Source: Alopecurus myosuroides (lineage: Eukaryota > Streptophyta > Magnoliopsida > Poales > Poaceae). From it: a stretch of DNA of 64,000 nucleotides. The position numbers and the translations under genes are program-made. The DNA lies in NCBI GenBank assembly GCA_028641055.1, contig CM054063.1, positions 48,357,920 through 48,421,919 on the forward strand, in the 5' to 3' direction. Position 1 is the stretch's first letter. Each line of letters opens with the position of its first letter. Positions 33,631-45,622 of the stretch are shown piece after piece. The notes beneath the pieces were generated by a model, which saw only the letters and a list, made by a program, of their open reading frames with translations, had not been told where the DNA came from and ran no database searches.

Positions 33631-34720
33631 CTCGCAGGGCGATTAGCAGCCTTGAGCAGATTCATTGCACGATTGGGCGAACATGCACTACCCTTCTACA
33701 AGTTATTGAAAAAGATAGATCAGTTCGAGTGGACACCCGAAGCAAGACAGGCATTCGCGGACCTGAAACGAGCCTTACAGAGCAGGCGCGTTCTGGCAAC
33801 ACCACAAGAAAGGGAACCACTCAACCTTTACCTAGCCGCAACAAATCAAGTCATCAGTACGGCCATCGTAGTCGAACGACCTGAGGACGGCAAGGCATAT
33901 GGAGTTCAAAGACCAATCTACTACATCAGTGAGGTGCTCTCGCCGTGCAAACAACGATAGCCTCACTACCAGAAGCTCACATACGGAGTTGTTCTCACGG
34001 CTCGAAAGCTCAAGCATTACTTCCAGGAACATACCGTAACGGTGGTAAACGACACATCACTCGGTACCATCATGAACAATCCTATGGCATCTGGAAGAAT
34101 AGCAAAATGGAGCATCGAGCTAGGCGCCTGGGACATCATCTATGCAGGACGCAATTCCGTGAAGTCACAGGTACTCGTGGAATTCCTAAGCGAGTGGACA
34201 GAATTACAAACACCCGGGCCATCAGAATACACGAGTAACTGGATCATGTACTTCGACGGGTCCAAGAGGAATGAAGGAGCTGGAGCTGGGATCGTCCTTA
34301 TATCTCCCAGAGGATATAAGCTGCAGTACGTCCTGCGATTGGACTTCCCACCCGACGATCCAGCATCCAACAACGACGCAGAATACGAGGCCCTGTTACA
34401 TGGCATGAAGATGGCAATCGCGTGTGGAGCCACCCGATTGATGATCTATGGCGATTCCAACCTCATCGTGCAACAGACAATGAAGGAATGCGATGTTATC
34501 GCAGAAAACATGGTTGCCTATAGGGACATGTATAATCTACTCGAAGGAAGTTTCAAAGGATGTGAGCTGAAGCACATCGCGAGATCCAACAACGAAGTAG
34601 CAGATAGGCTGGCAAACATGGAATCCACAAATACACCCATACCGCCAGGATTATATTCCGAGAAGATAACCAAGCGTTCAGTAAAGGTCAAGAAAGCTGC
34701 AGGAGCACCCGCAGCACTAG
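33631..34720 (+). pseudogene. pol: Tat connection domain and RNase H, plus-strand element
   Basis: 33652-33960 reads SRFIARLGEHALPFYKLLKK and WTPEARQAFADLKRAL, with YYISEVLSPCKQR then TAG at 33958. From 34042 the second RNase H follows: WSIELGAWDI, MYFDGSKRNEGAGAGIVLI (first Asp), NNDAEYEALLHGM (Glu), YGDSNLIVQQ (Asp) and SNNEVADRLANM (Asp). The catalytic set of this archaeal-type RNase H is complete. Such a second RNase H is a hallmark of Tat elements. Confidence 0.83.
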
Positions 34721-36011
34721 AGACAGATGTTAGCCCGCAAGTCGCTATCATCGAGCTCAGCCACGGAATTTCAAGACAAGTTTTTCTGGTCGAGCTAGTC
34801 TGGACGCAGAAATACCTCGACTACTTGTCCACCAAACAGCTTCCAGAAGACGCTTGCGAGGCTCGACAAATAGTACGACGCAACAAATCTTTTTGGGTAC
34901 TCAACGAAGAGTTATACAAGCAAAGCATCTTAGGAATACTGCAGAGATGCATAGCACCCGAAGATGGCAAAGAATTGTTGCGAGACATACATCAAGGAGA
35001 TTGCGGCCACCACGCAAGATGGAAGGCAATCGTGGGCAAAGCTTTTTGGGCAGGATTCTACTGGCTTAAAGCAGCCAGAGACGCAAAGGACCTAGTCGAT
35101 AGAGGCAACGCTTGCCAGCGATTCGCGCCCAAGCCACACGCCCCTGCCACGGAACTACACATGATACCTATCGCCTGGCCCTTTGCACAATGGGGACTAG
35201 ACATGGTAGGACCACTACGCAAGTCTACACCCGGAGGATACACACACTTGCTTGTTGTAGTCGACCAATTTACAAAGTGGATCGAAGCGATCCCAGTCAC
35301 CTCGGGTAGTGCCCAATGCGCCGTCAAATTCCTCGACTCCATTGTATGTAGATTTGGCATACCACATAACATCATCACCGACAATGGCAGCAACTTCACG
35401 GCCAAGGAAACACAGCAGTTCTGAGAAGAAAAAGGAATCACCTTCAGTTTCGCTTCAGTGGCTTATCCGCAAACCAACGGCCAGGTCGAATGATCCAACG
35501 GATTGGTCGCCGCTGGCATCAAGAAACGGCTACTCGACCGCCTACACCCAGCAGCAGGATATTGGGAAGAAGAGCTACCCTCCGTGCTATGGAGCCTCCG
35601 CACAACCCCAAATCGATACACAAAATACACACCATTTTTCATGGTATACGGGGCTGAAGCAGTCCTTCCCGAGGATATCAAATTCAGCGCCCCACGGTCG
35701 TTGCCTATAGCGAGGAAACCTCTAACAGGGCACTCGCGGAAGATATGGACGCACTCGACGAAATACGCGACATTGCGCTTGCAAGATCCGCAGTATACCA
35801 ACAGCCGTTGCGAAACTATCATAGTCGCCGCATACGTCACAGAGCCTTCGTGGTGGGAGATTTGGTGCTACGGCTCAAGCAGAAGGAAGGACACAAACTC
35901 GAACCACCATGGGAGGGACCCTTCATAATACACGAAGTTATCCTAGGAGGCGCCTATCGACTGAAGAACCCGACGACTGGTGGCATCTACTCCAACCCAT
36001 GGAATGTTGCG
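34721..36011 (+). pseudogene. pol: Tat integrase, plus-strand element
   Basis: Zinc finger HQGDCGHHARW ... RGNACQRFA: the first Cys of the usual CxxC is Gly here (TGC to GGC at about 35104). Catalytic Asp in WGLDMVGPL, Asp in ITDNGSNFT and Glu in TNGQVE. TGA stops lie at about 35422 and 35491, directly before and after the Glu block. The core continues in other frames: LPSVLWSLRTTPNRY, MVYGAEAVLPEDI. It ends with PPWEGPFIIHEVI and SNPWNVAHL at about 36011. The last 28 bp before the duplication junction are themselves repeated. Confidence 0.84.
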
Positions 36012-36035
36012 CATCTACTCCAACCCATGGAATGT
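35984..36035. repeat. Duplication junction with repeated 24-bp block
   Basis: The 24 bp at 35984-36007 recur at 36012-36035 (CATCTACTCC ... CCATGGAATGT) with TGCG between them. The second copy runs into protease sequence that matches 18301 onward. CCATGGAATGT (11 bp) is shared by both parent sites (18295-18305 and 35997-36007). Confidence 0.9.
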
Positions 36036-37480
36036 GGTCTTGCTGGGCAGCAGCATGTTCTCGGCAAGGCCGAGCTTCTTCAATGTGTCCAGGTACATGA
36101 TGTTGATGCTGCTGCCGTTGTCAATCAGCACTTTGCTGAAACGGACGTTCTTCTCGGGTCCCAGGAAAGTGGGATCCACCACCAGAGCATAGCTACCCGG
36201 GTTCGGCATCACCTTGGGGTGATCAGCCTTGGACCAAGTCACCTCCTGGTCGCACCAGCGCAGATAGTGAGGCACAGCCGGGATGACGGAGTTTACCTCC
36301 ATCGCGCGCTTGTGCTGCGACTGCTTGTCGACTGGCTCGGTGACGAAGATCATGTAGCTCTCATGGTGCTCCTGGTACTGGTTGCGGTCTCCACCACCAT
36401 TGTTGCCGTTGTTGTTGTTGCCTTTGTTGTTGTTGTTGTTGTTGTTGTTGTTGCCTCTGTTGTTGCGGGTGTAGAAGTTGCGGTTGCGGTTGTCGTAGTT
36501 GTAGTTGCGGTTGGCTCCTAAGGTCACCTGGTTCACATTCTCTCTTCTCGGAAACGCTGCAGGCCTGGGAGCAGCTGCCCGAATAGGCTGCACATTAGCG
36601 TTCGCAGCCGGCAGAGGAGGAGGAGGGGCAAGTCTTCATTCTTGATGCGCTCCCACCAGCTGCACTGCCGGGTAGTGTGGTTGGCTGGCCTAATCGGATG
36701 CCGAGTGTGGAAACTGCATGGACCATCCTTCATGTTTGCAAATATGAAGTTCGGAGCTGCATCCAAGTTGCCGCTACTCTGCTGGGGAGCAGCGTAGGGC
36801 TTCTTGATGCCTTGGCCCTGATTCTGGTTTTGCCCGTACTGGGCTCCAGCAGTTTTTTGCCGTTGGCTACTCCCAGCAGTCGTGGTCACAACATTCACCT
36901 CCTCGGGATCATACCGAGTATCAATCCGGTCACCTCTTCTCTTGTTGCGGAAATCATTGCGCCTGTTGCCATTTTGGAACTTCCTTCTCGGCTCAGGGGA
37001 GTCAAGCAGGGGCTGAGTAGGATCGCCGAGTGCATACATATCTGCAATCTTGATTGTCTCGGCGAGGGTACTCGGCATGTCTCTTTGCAGCTTCTGCCAC
37101 AACATGCTGCCATGCCTGCAGCCTTGAGCAAACCAAGTAATGGCCTGAGCCTCATTCACACCCTCACAGGTGTCCTCAAGGTGCTCCACCGAGTAAGATA
37201 CTCACTGCCAGTCTCCTCTTCTCGCTGCTTGCAAGCAGACAATTGCTGCGGCCTATTCGGCCTCTGGTAGGTGCTGGTGAAGTTGCTGATGAAGGCTTCC
37301 GAGAAGTCTAGCCAGCAGTTGATACTGTGCTTGGGAAAGTTGTTTAGCCACGTCCTAGCCGGACCCTCTAGCATCTGCGGAACATACCGCACAGCCCATC
37401 TCCGATTGCCGCCTGCAATGTGCACGGCTGTGACATAATCATTCAGCTAGTCTTCTGGCTTGGTACTCCCATTGTAGCAC
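36031..37480 (-). pseudogene. gag: Tat protease start and gag, copy 2
   Basis: Counterpart of 18301-19780. The protease is cut just after the catalytic motif (LIDNGSSINIMY ... TFHG) at the junction. gag keeps the zinc knuckle in frame (CSFHTRHPIRPANHTTRQC), unlike copy 1, but has its own frameshift near 36630 in the Glu/Gly-coding run. The capsid part (ITWFAQGCRHGSMLW, and from about 37425 GNRRWAVRYVPQMLEGPARTW, WLDFSEAFISNF) is better preserved than in copy 1, extending the readable N-terminal side. A frameshift near 37170 separates these parts. It is dead by truncation. Confidence 0.8.
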
Positions 37481-37481
37481 T

Positions 37482-38287
37482 TATGTTACTAAGTGGCTAG
37501 AGGCTATACCTACAAAGAGTGATTATGGTGAAACCTCATTAAAAATTCTTATGGATGTTATTTTTCCTAGGATTAGTGTGCGTAGATATCTTATGACTGA
37601 TGGAGGCTCTCACTTTATTCATGGTGTTTTTAGAAAAACCCTTGCTAAATATGATGTTAATCATAGAATTGCCTCAGATTATCATCCCCAAACAAGCGGG
37701 CAAATAGAACTATCAAATAGAGAGATTAAATCTATCTTGCAAAAGACTGTTAATAAATCTAGGAAAAATTGGGCTAGTAAGCTAAATGATGCTTTGTGGG
37801 CTTAAAGAACTACTTATAAAAATCCTATGGGTATGTCTCCTTACAAAATGGTTTATGGAAAATATTTTCACTTGCCTTTAGAATTAGAACAAAAGCCGTA
37901 TTGGGCAATGAAAGAACTTAATAGAGATTTTAAACTTGCTGGTAAGAAAAGGTTTCTTGACTTGAGTTCTTTAGATGAATGGAGAAATTAAGCTTATTAA
38001 AATTATAGACTCTTTAAAGAAAAAGTTAAAAAATGGCATGATAGGAGAATTCTTAAGAGAGAGTTCCATGTTGGTGAGAAATTTCTATTGTATAGGTCTC
38101 GTCTCAGATTTTTTAAAGGAAAATTACTCTCAAGATGGGAGAGACCTTTTGTTATTGAAGAGGTGTATTGTTCGGGTGCAATCAAAATTGTTTCACTTAA
38201 ATATAACACTACACAAGTGGTGAATGGGCAAAGACTCAAACATTATATTTCTGGAGATTCTTATAATGAAGAGGTTGACATTATTTA
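37482..38287 (+). pseudogene. pol: Athila integrase core and C-terminus, copy 2
   Basis: The same domain fragment as copy 1 (LMTDGGSHFIHG, QTSGQIELSNREI), with the shared TAA at 37802. Between 37805 and 37980 the HLPLELEQKPYWAMKELNRDF segment is in frame here, whereas copy 1 lost a base. A later break near 37980 (the WRN*AY region) is shared. The C-terminal part (MYRSRLRFFKGKLLSRW, QVVNGQRLKHYISG) ends at 38287. Confidence 0.83.
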
Positions 38288-40668
38288 AGTGGTGACTCCG
38301 GAAATTTTTATTAAAGAGAAAATTCCAGAAACTGTAGAGTCCATTTTCGAATAAGTAACTTATTTGGTAATAAAAAATTCTCGTTTGAATCTCCAACATC
38401 TATTTTTGTTGTTTTTATTAAATATGGAAAATTACGAGACGAAAAAGGATAGGAAACGGTGCCCGAATGCACCACACCATGCCATGGCGCGGGCCCACCA
38501 CTGGCCGCGCCACCACATGGTGTGGGCGCCTTGGAGCCCGTCTCCCGCCCATTTATTCACCCTGTACCTTCCTTTCGGTATGAATTTTTTCGAACAACGA
38601 CAAGGGAAAGGAGGCTATGGAAGATGGTCTCCAAGTTCCTAAGCCCAAGTAGGAAGTAAAGAAGATATCATTAAGAAAATAGGAAAATATTGTTGCAGGA
38701 TCGAGGAAACCTACTCTTGTGGGATCAATTAACACTGGCCGTGCTTTTTCTCATAATATAGAGGGACCAATACCACTAGTCCCATACCTCAGCTCCTTCA
38801 TGTAGTATAGGAAGCTCTTCGAGTCACAAATGAGTATTGTAATCAATATCGAGCTCCAAGGATGGAGGTGGAGATACTTAAAAAGGAGAACAACATGCTT
38901 CACAGGATGCTGGAGCGTTTTGTACCTCGATCATGATTTCACCACCACCACCGAAGGAGTAATTCTTCATTGGTATTGGCATCCCCTTGGCTTGTTCCAA
39001 GCTTGGGAGAGTGTCGCGGTATCACCCTATCATCTTTCACCTTTGTACTTTTCAGTAGAGTAATATCATGAGTAGAGAAGTTATCATATAGGATGGTTTG
39101 CAGTTTGGAAGTATCTCTCCTTTAGTTGTCTATCTATGTATCTCTTGGTGTGAGTTGCCATTATGGAATATTAATCATATGTTTTATCATTTACTTTCTG
39201 CACACCTTATTTTAGTTTGCAATTTATATTATATGATTTATCTTGTTGTTGGTATTGGTGTCGGTGTCACTTTGGGAGCATCAAGTTAATATATTTGGTT
39301 TTGGCAAACTTAGCATTGGCCAGTAACAACAATACTTTGAGGATTAAGTAGAAAAGAGGGAGATGCATGTAGATACATTATTCCATTATCTTTTTTTTCT
39401 TGTTGGCTCATAAGCTTAGTATTCTCAAGTTAAGATCGTTTGTACTTCCAACGAAGATTGCATGATTGTTTTCTGTCACATGTATATTTGTTTGTTACCC
39501 TCAACTCTTATGCTTGCTACCCAGCCTTGCTAGCCAAAAACCTATACCGAGAGGGAATGATTCTTATGAGCCAAAACCATGCCAGATGTCTCCACCATAT
39601 CTACCTATATGTGGTATTTCACCGCCACTCCAAGTAAAATGCTTGTGTGCTACCTTTAAAACCTTCAAAACTATTAGACATGTTTTGTGCTCCTGTTTTA
39701 GCTCATGATGAAGTAGTTTAAAGTTTATTAGTTCTTATGTCAATCAAGGGTCTTCTTTCTTATTGCACTCGATGAGTATGGAATCTGTGCTCATCTTAAT
39801 ATTACCGAGAGCTGGTGCCAAATAATATGAACTTAAATAATGAATAAATCGGCACTTCCGCATGGTCTGATGAAAGTTGGTGGGTACCCGTGGATACGGC
39901 TAGACCTAGTTTGTGAAAAGCTTGGTGGGGGGAAGTGCAAACAATGAGGAAAAGAGGAAGATGCTAATGGAAACCGCTCTCAAAAGTGTAAAAACCTTGC
40001 TTGACATTAGTTATGATAAGTTTTTCATTACCATTCGTTGACATGGACATACACCATTCTCAAAATTATATTTTCAATACCTCTGATTTATTAAAAATAA
40101 AAAACTCTAGAACATGAGTGATCCCTGCTTCCCTCTGCGAAGGGCCTATCTTTTATTTTTTATGTTGAGTTAGTAAACCTATTCCCTTGTATCTCAATCA
40201 AGCATTTGAGTTGTTGTGATCCAACCATCTATATGTTGATTTATTCAATCATTTCTTTTATGCTTCCTTGTTTAGCACAACACTTTTATCTAAATGAATA
40301 TTACTATCAAAGTTATGAATGAATCTAAGGATACTGTTATGATTGAGCATGTAAGTTCTGTAATATAAGCTCTAGTATAAAGACATTGATTGGAAGATAA
40401 GTACACTCCGTTAATTACTCTTTGGAAAAGAGCAAAATTTGCCATAACCAATTATGATTTTCTCTTTGCGCCTTTATTGTGACTCCCTCTACTCGTTTCA
40501 AGTTAAATTATTAGAGGAAAGTTGTTGTCTAGAATGATTTTTGTATTGATAAATGTGATGTTGCTTGTCCGTATTTTATTTATCGACACTTCACTCCATA
40601 AACTTGTGGTCTAGTTTAACGAGTCCAGTTCCGCTTGGGGACAAGCGAGGTCTAAGCTTGGGGGAAGT
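38288..40668 (+). other. Athila 3' untranslated region, copy 2
   Basis: Non-coding counterpart of 20587-22956. Only short ORFs are present, none with a recognisable domain. It ends at the PPT. Confidence 0.7.
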
Positions 40669-41008
40669 TGATACGTCCATTTTGCATCACTATTTTATAT
40701 CATAATTTACTGCTATTCATTGATATATTTCATATCTAGAGATGATACTTACGATATTTCAACTATTATGCATGTTTGATGATTATTGGCGAACCGGAAC
40801 AAGAATTCTGCTGGAAAAAGGACTGTCAAGATACCATATTTCTGAAAGATCAGCTATTCAGGGAAAACATCGGGGAGTTCCTATTTCAACACATGCCGGA
40901 GCCAGACAGAAGGGGGCAGAGGTGGGACACCACGGGCCCACACCATGACACGACGCGCGTCACCCCTTGGCCGCGCCGCCACGTGGTGTGGTGGCCCTGG
41001 CCCACCAC
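40669..41008 (+). repeat. Athila 3' LTR, 5' part, copy 2
   Basis: Opens TGATACGTCC after the PPT and is cut by the CACTA terminus at 41009, exactly as in copy 1. Confidence 0.8.
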
Positions 41009-44000
41009 CACTACCAAATTCCGCGCGGTCTGGAACGTTTCAATAACGTTGAGGATGGGCTCCAAACCGTCGCCAAGGGCAATCCGCGACGGTTTACGCG
41101 ACGGAGTGTGAACGTTCCTGATCGACTGTCACGGATGATTCTGCGACGAGTAAATAAACACTAATCCGTCGCGAATCCCGTGACGGAAATTCGACCGGCG
41201 CGAGCTACTAGCCGGCCCAGCACAAGGCCCAACAAGGAGCGACGCTTTTTTTCCATCGCAGCGTGTGCACACGTGGCATCGTACTTTCCGTTACCCGTTA
41301 CAGGTGCCGCTGACGTCAGTTATACCGTTCCTGACGTCATCATTTTCTTGACGTTTTAAAAAGTCGCGATTGGAAATACCGTTACATTACTTTATGTCGT
41401 CATCGATCCCGTTTTATGACGTCATAATATGTGCGACGTTTATTTTCTCGTCGCAGATTCAAGCACTATAGATGTGCCCCGTGGCGCTCTCAAAAAGTTC
41501 CACGTATACGCTTATTATCGACGAATTTATAACGTTGCTCGACGGTGAGACATTTTAGTTCGTCGTAAGATGTCGCGAATAATGAGCCAGCACGTGGACC
41601 AACATGGCATGGCCACGTCAAAACGTATCCGTGACGTGATTTTCCTTCGCGATTTTCATCCAATAAGGTGCCGCCTCGTGGACCTACCATATAGTACCAC
41701 CTGTTCTCGTATCCGTAACGGATCGCATCCGTCACCAGGTGCTCTGATGACGTCATCGTGGATCGACGTTTTTTATCGTCGTGGTTCGAAAGGCCGTTTA
41801 GCCGGTGCGGACGAATTTTAAATTCTAGCACTGCTAGTTTTCACAGAAAAGCACACGCAAACACATGCAGCAAATAAGACTGGTTAAATCCTCACAAGGG
41901 CCACCCGCAGAGGCATCAAAGGGCATCTGCAATAGTTCACAGCCTCATAAGGGCTACCAGCAGAGGCATCGAATGCCATCTGCCATAGTTCACAGCCTCA
42001 CAAGGGGCACAAAAGAGCTCACCAAGGGCACCTACCAAAAAGCCACCAAAATACATCACGAAGAGAAACAGTTTCATGTAAGCTACCCAGTTCGCCAGCC
42101 GCAGGGTTGTGTTGAGGCGTAGAAAGTTTCCTACCCAGTAGCTTCTGAAGAATGGCATTGAATCTATGTTGAGCCTGGGTATTCTCTACAGATTGCTTTC
42201 GAATGTTATCTAGTTCTTGTTGGCGGACGATCATGTCTGCATCAGCCTGATCCATGGCTGCATTCAGCTCCATGAAAAGTTCCTGCTTCGTGCTTATCTC
42301 ACGATTAAGCTGACGTTGGAGATCATGCTTTGTTGCTCTAAATCGGGTGGTTGTCACGCCTATGTTCTTTAGGAACGTAGGATTTCGCTGGCCCTGTTCG
42401 AGCACCTCAATGACAGCTTCTGCGGCAGACAGAGGTGGCCTGACAGTGACCCCCAGCGAAGCTGGCGCCATGTTTGCTTCCATTTGAGTCTAAGAGCATG
42501 CAAAAGGACAAGATGAGATAGCATCTGAATTAGCTCATAAGGAGCATTGATATGAAATATAAGATGACAAGCATACATAAGCTAGCAGATGACAAGCAAT
42601 TAAACACGCATGTAATTTACTAGCGACAAGCGTAGATAAATTAGTTGACGACAAGGATGTACAAAAAATAGTTGGAAACCATGCTGAAATGACAGCACGC
42701 TTAAGTGCATATTTTAACAGACGTATCTGGTTATGCTGGAATGACAAGGGATCTGCATGTACAAGCATATATGCAACAACAGTCGAACTAGCTTCTTTTT
42801 GTAGATACAAGGCATTTTATTGCCCGCTTTGACTTAACAAAGCTCAGAGTTCGCACAGAGTTGATTACACGCGCTGCGGCATACATCTTAGCCAAAGTAG
42901 CTTTTAGGGGACATAGATGATGGAAAAACAGGCATCCTAGGAACATAGATGAAAATAGCACACGACAAGCATGTACAGAACATAGATTAAAATAGCAGAT
43001 GACAAGCAAGTTAAAGCACGCGTGTACATGAACTAGCAGATGAAAAGCAAGTTAAAGCATGCATGTACATGAACTAAAGATGACAATCATGGGTGAAATA
43101 GCTGATGACAGAAGTTTGCGGCAAAATTTACAAAGGGAAGGTGCCCTACAAGAATATATTGAGGTAAAATGTTGATTACAGAGATGTGAAGAATTCTGGG
43201 GGGTTTACAATTGTTTTTTTCATAGGGAAGGGTATGTTCCATCCAGCTGGTTTATGTGCGTAGCTTTGAACAGTTGAACTGCATCTTGATCCTTGTCGCA
43301 ATAAATCTCATAGCTCCGAGAACCCTATGAGCAACATGACACAACCTCTGCTTGTTGCAGCTTTCAGACAGGCCGTCTACACAAACAAAGTATGAAGTAT
43401 TAGCAACAATCATTGTTATAGAATTGATGCAATAGCAGTTCGAGTGAGCAAAGACACATACCTGTTTCTTGGCTGAGCCCCAACTGGCTAGTAAAACTTT
43501 CCATTCAGCATCTTCAACCTTCTCTATTGGTGGAGCTTTAGGCAAAACCTTACTCTTGTCTTTGACACTGTCCCAATACACCTTCTTCAGAACATGACGC
43601 ATGTGCTTTGTACGGCTCTGGAGATGCATTTCAAGAGAGGACACGATATTGGGGTCATCGAGGTCCATCAGAAACTTTGACTGAAACAAAAGAAATATCA
43701 TACTTCGGTTTTATGAACAGCAGCGGACATAACTGGAATCAAGAGTTACAAAACTTATAGCCACATGGCCAGCAAAGATTTAAATATGTTAGGCTTTTCT
43801 TGTACAGCTTCCAATGGAGTAAGACGGGGACAACCTCCTTGATTGCAACTGAATATGCAGTGGTATACATGGCACAAATCTTATCGTCGGCTGGCCTACT
43901 ACATCCATGAGGAATAACTATTATGATCCTCTTTCCTCTGGACATCCTGTCCAGCCCTATTCCCATGTTTATTCCCCTTTCAACCCCACCTCCACCACTT

Positions 44001-44492
44001 ATAGTGATGTCTCCAGGTTGATTATCGAAAAAAATGTGGCCGCGCTAGAGTTAGTGTTCTGCATTTTGGATTTAATTCTGGAAATGGATAGCACAGTTCT
44101 GCAACATGTTACCTTCCTGGCACAAGTGATGCCGATCTTCAGACCATAGGTCAGAAACCAGTGCCTCGGAGTTGGCATCTACCTCCTCGACTTGGGGACC
44201 TTGACCCTCGTGTTGGAATGGTGGGAACTCGACTTGGGAACCTGGCAGCTGGCCAACGAGAAGATCCTGGTTGTACTGGGTGTGTGTCTCCTCGTGGTGG
44301 TCAGTTGCATCCTTGTATTGGGCATCTTCCAGATGGCCATGGGCAAATGTCTGCTTGTTTTGGGTAGATTCCTGTTGGCCAAGTTGGGGAGCTTCGTGCT
44401 GGACTTGGGGAGCTTCCAGCTCGAGCGGGGCGGCTGCCTTATCGGTCACTGACGAAGGGATGGGCCTTGGACCTGTCGAGTAAGGATACCCA
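41009..44492 (-). mobile_element. CACTA transposon, right end truncated, copy 2
   Basis: Counterpart of 23297-26782. It begins CACTACCAAATTCC, has the same subterminal palindromes and the same minus-strand TNP1-like gene, and ends at the Copia LTR at 44493. The bases before the Copia LTR read CA here and TG in copy 1. Confidence 0.65.
42019..44449 (-). pseudogene. TNP1-like CACTA protein, copy 2
   Basis: The same blocks as copy 1: 44449-44072 (Gln/His-rich), 43966-43739 (SRGKRIIIVIPHGCSRPADD), 43701-about 43460 (MHLQSRTKHMRHVLKK, EWKVLLASWGSAKKQ) and 42483-42019 (VIEVLEQGQRNPTFLKNIGV plus coiled coil). Only scattered substitutions separate it from copy 1 (for example EWKALL against EWKVLL, and RATKHEL against RATKHDL). 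Amino-acid changes occur at conserved positions in both copies, as expected without selection. Confidence 0.63.
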
Positions 44493-45622
44493 TGAAGGGA
44501 ATATGCCCGAGAGGCAATAATAAAGTGGTTATTATCTTATTCCTTGTTTATGATGAATTTTTATTTCTCATGCTAGAATTGTATTAACCGGAAACGTTGA
44601 TACATGTGTGTTTAATAAACAAACAATTGTTCCCACTAAAGCCTCTCTTTTAACTAGCTCGTTGATTAATAGATGATCATGGTTTCCTGATCATGAACAT
44701 TGGATGTTGTTAATAACGGGGTCTTGTCATTAGAAGAATGATGTGATGAACACATACCCAATATCAAGATAACAATACGATCAAGTCATTTAGTTTATAT
44801 TGTCATATCTTGCGTACGAAGTAACTTTTTCCTTAGACCATGAGATCATGTCAATCACCGATACCGGAAGGGTGCTTTGATGTCATCAAACGTCACACCA
44901 TAACAGGGTGACTATAAAGGTACCGTTAGGTATTCGGAAAGTATTAGTTGAGGATCATGGATCAAGAGTGGGATTTGTCCATCCAAAATGACGGAGAGAT
45001 ATACTCTGGGCCCTCTCGGTGATATCACATCAAAATCGCTTGCAAGCACGTGATCTGATCACAAGGATGTTATATCACGGGAACGAGAAAAGAGTACTTG
45101 ACGGTAACGAGATTGAACAAGGTATGTTTGATACCAATGATCAAATCTCGGCCAAGTAAAATATCGCGAGCCAAACGGAATAGTCCACGACGTTGTTGGT
45201 TCACACGATCACGAGAGTCATCGTTGAATATATAGGAGTCATCACAGATTTCCAGATCCCGCTGTTGATTATTGATCGGAGAGGAGTCTCAATCATGTCT
45301 ATCTTATTCGCGAACCGTAGGGTGACACACTTAAGGTTCGATGACGCATTTGAGAGGATACGGAATAATGAATAATGTTTTGAGCAACACCGAAATTTAT
45401 TCGGGAAATATTGAAATAGTCACCGGAATTGTTTCGAGGAATATTGAAATAGTTCAAGGTGGTATATGTTAATGTTTGATTAACAAATAGTTCAAGGGGG
45501 TAACTGTTAATGTTTGTTAATAGGATTAACAAATATTAAAATAAATAAATGAAATTTTTTATTTATTTATTAAAGAAAACCCTTGGAATTTTGAGTGGGA
45601 ATTGATGGGAGAATGAGTGGGT
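44493..45622 (+). repeat. Copia LTR, copy 2, left part (interrupted)
   Basis: Matches 26783-27913 of the copy 1 LTR up to GAGTGGGT, where the Tekay element is inserted. The LTR resumes at 61088-61625. TGGGT at 45618-45622 is the left half of the target-site duplication. Confidence 0.9.
45618..45622. repeat. Target-site duplication TGGGT, left
   Basis: Five bases before the LTR, identical to 61088-61092 on the other side. The uninterrupted copy 1 has a single GAGTGGGTTGAGTGG at about 27906-27920. Confidence 0.96.

Larger units (their letters stand above)
29253..36011 (+). mobile_element. Tat-lineage Gypsy element, plus strand, truncated at both ends, copy 1
   Basis: LTR remnant (29253-29593), PBS-like sequence, gag (to about 31790), protease, RT, RNase H and integrase in order, ending at the conserved NPWNVAHL tail of pol at about 36011. 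It has no 3' LTR: the sequence jumps to the start of duplication unit 2. It is related to, but clearly distinct from, the minus-strand Tat element at 7134-19780 (protease MDGGSGISIIYA against IDNGSSINIMY). Many stops and frameshifts make it dead. Confidence 0.85.
18301..36030. repeat. Tandem segmental duplication, unit 1 (17,730 bp)
   Basis: 18301 onward is repeated from 36031 onward in the same orientation, with the same order of Tat gag, Athila, CACTA, Copia and Tat plus-strand pieces and the same internal junctions. The unit ends at 36030, where the end of Tat pol is joined back to the protease sequence that starts the unit. The copies differ by scattered substitutions and indels, of the order of 1-2 percent in the stretches I compared. 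Confidence 0.93.
37480..41008 (+). mobile_element. Athila-type element, 3' half, copy 2
   Basis: Counterpart of 19780-23296 with identical junctions. The PPT is at 40656-40668 (GCTTGGGGGAAGT) and the LTR starts at 40669 (TGATACGTCC). The internal purine tract near 39000 is degraded here (AAGCTTGGGAGAG). Small indels against copy 1 include an extra TGAACTTAAATAA-like segment near 39830. Confidence 0.85.
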
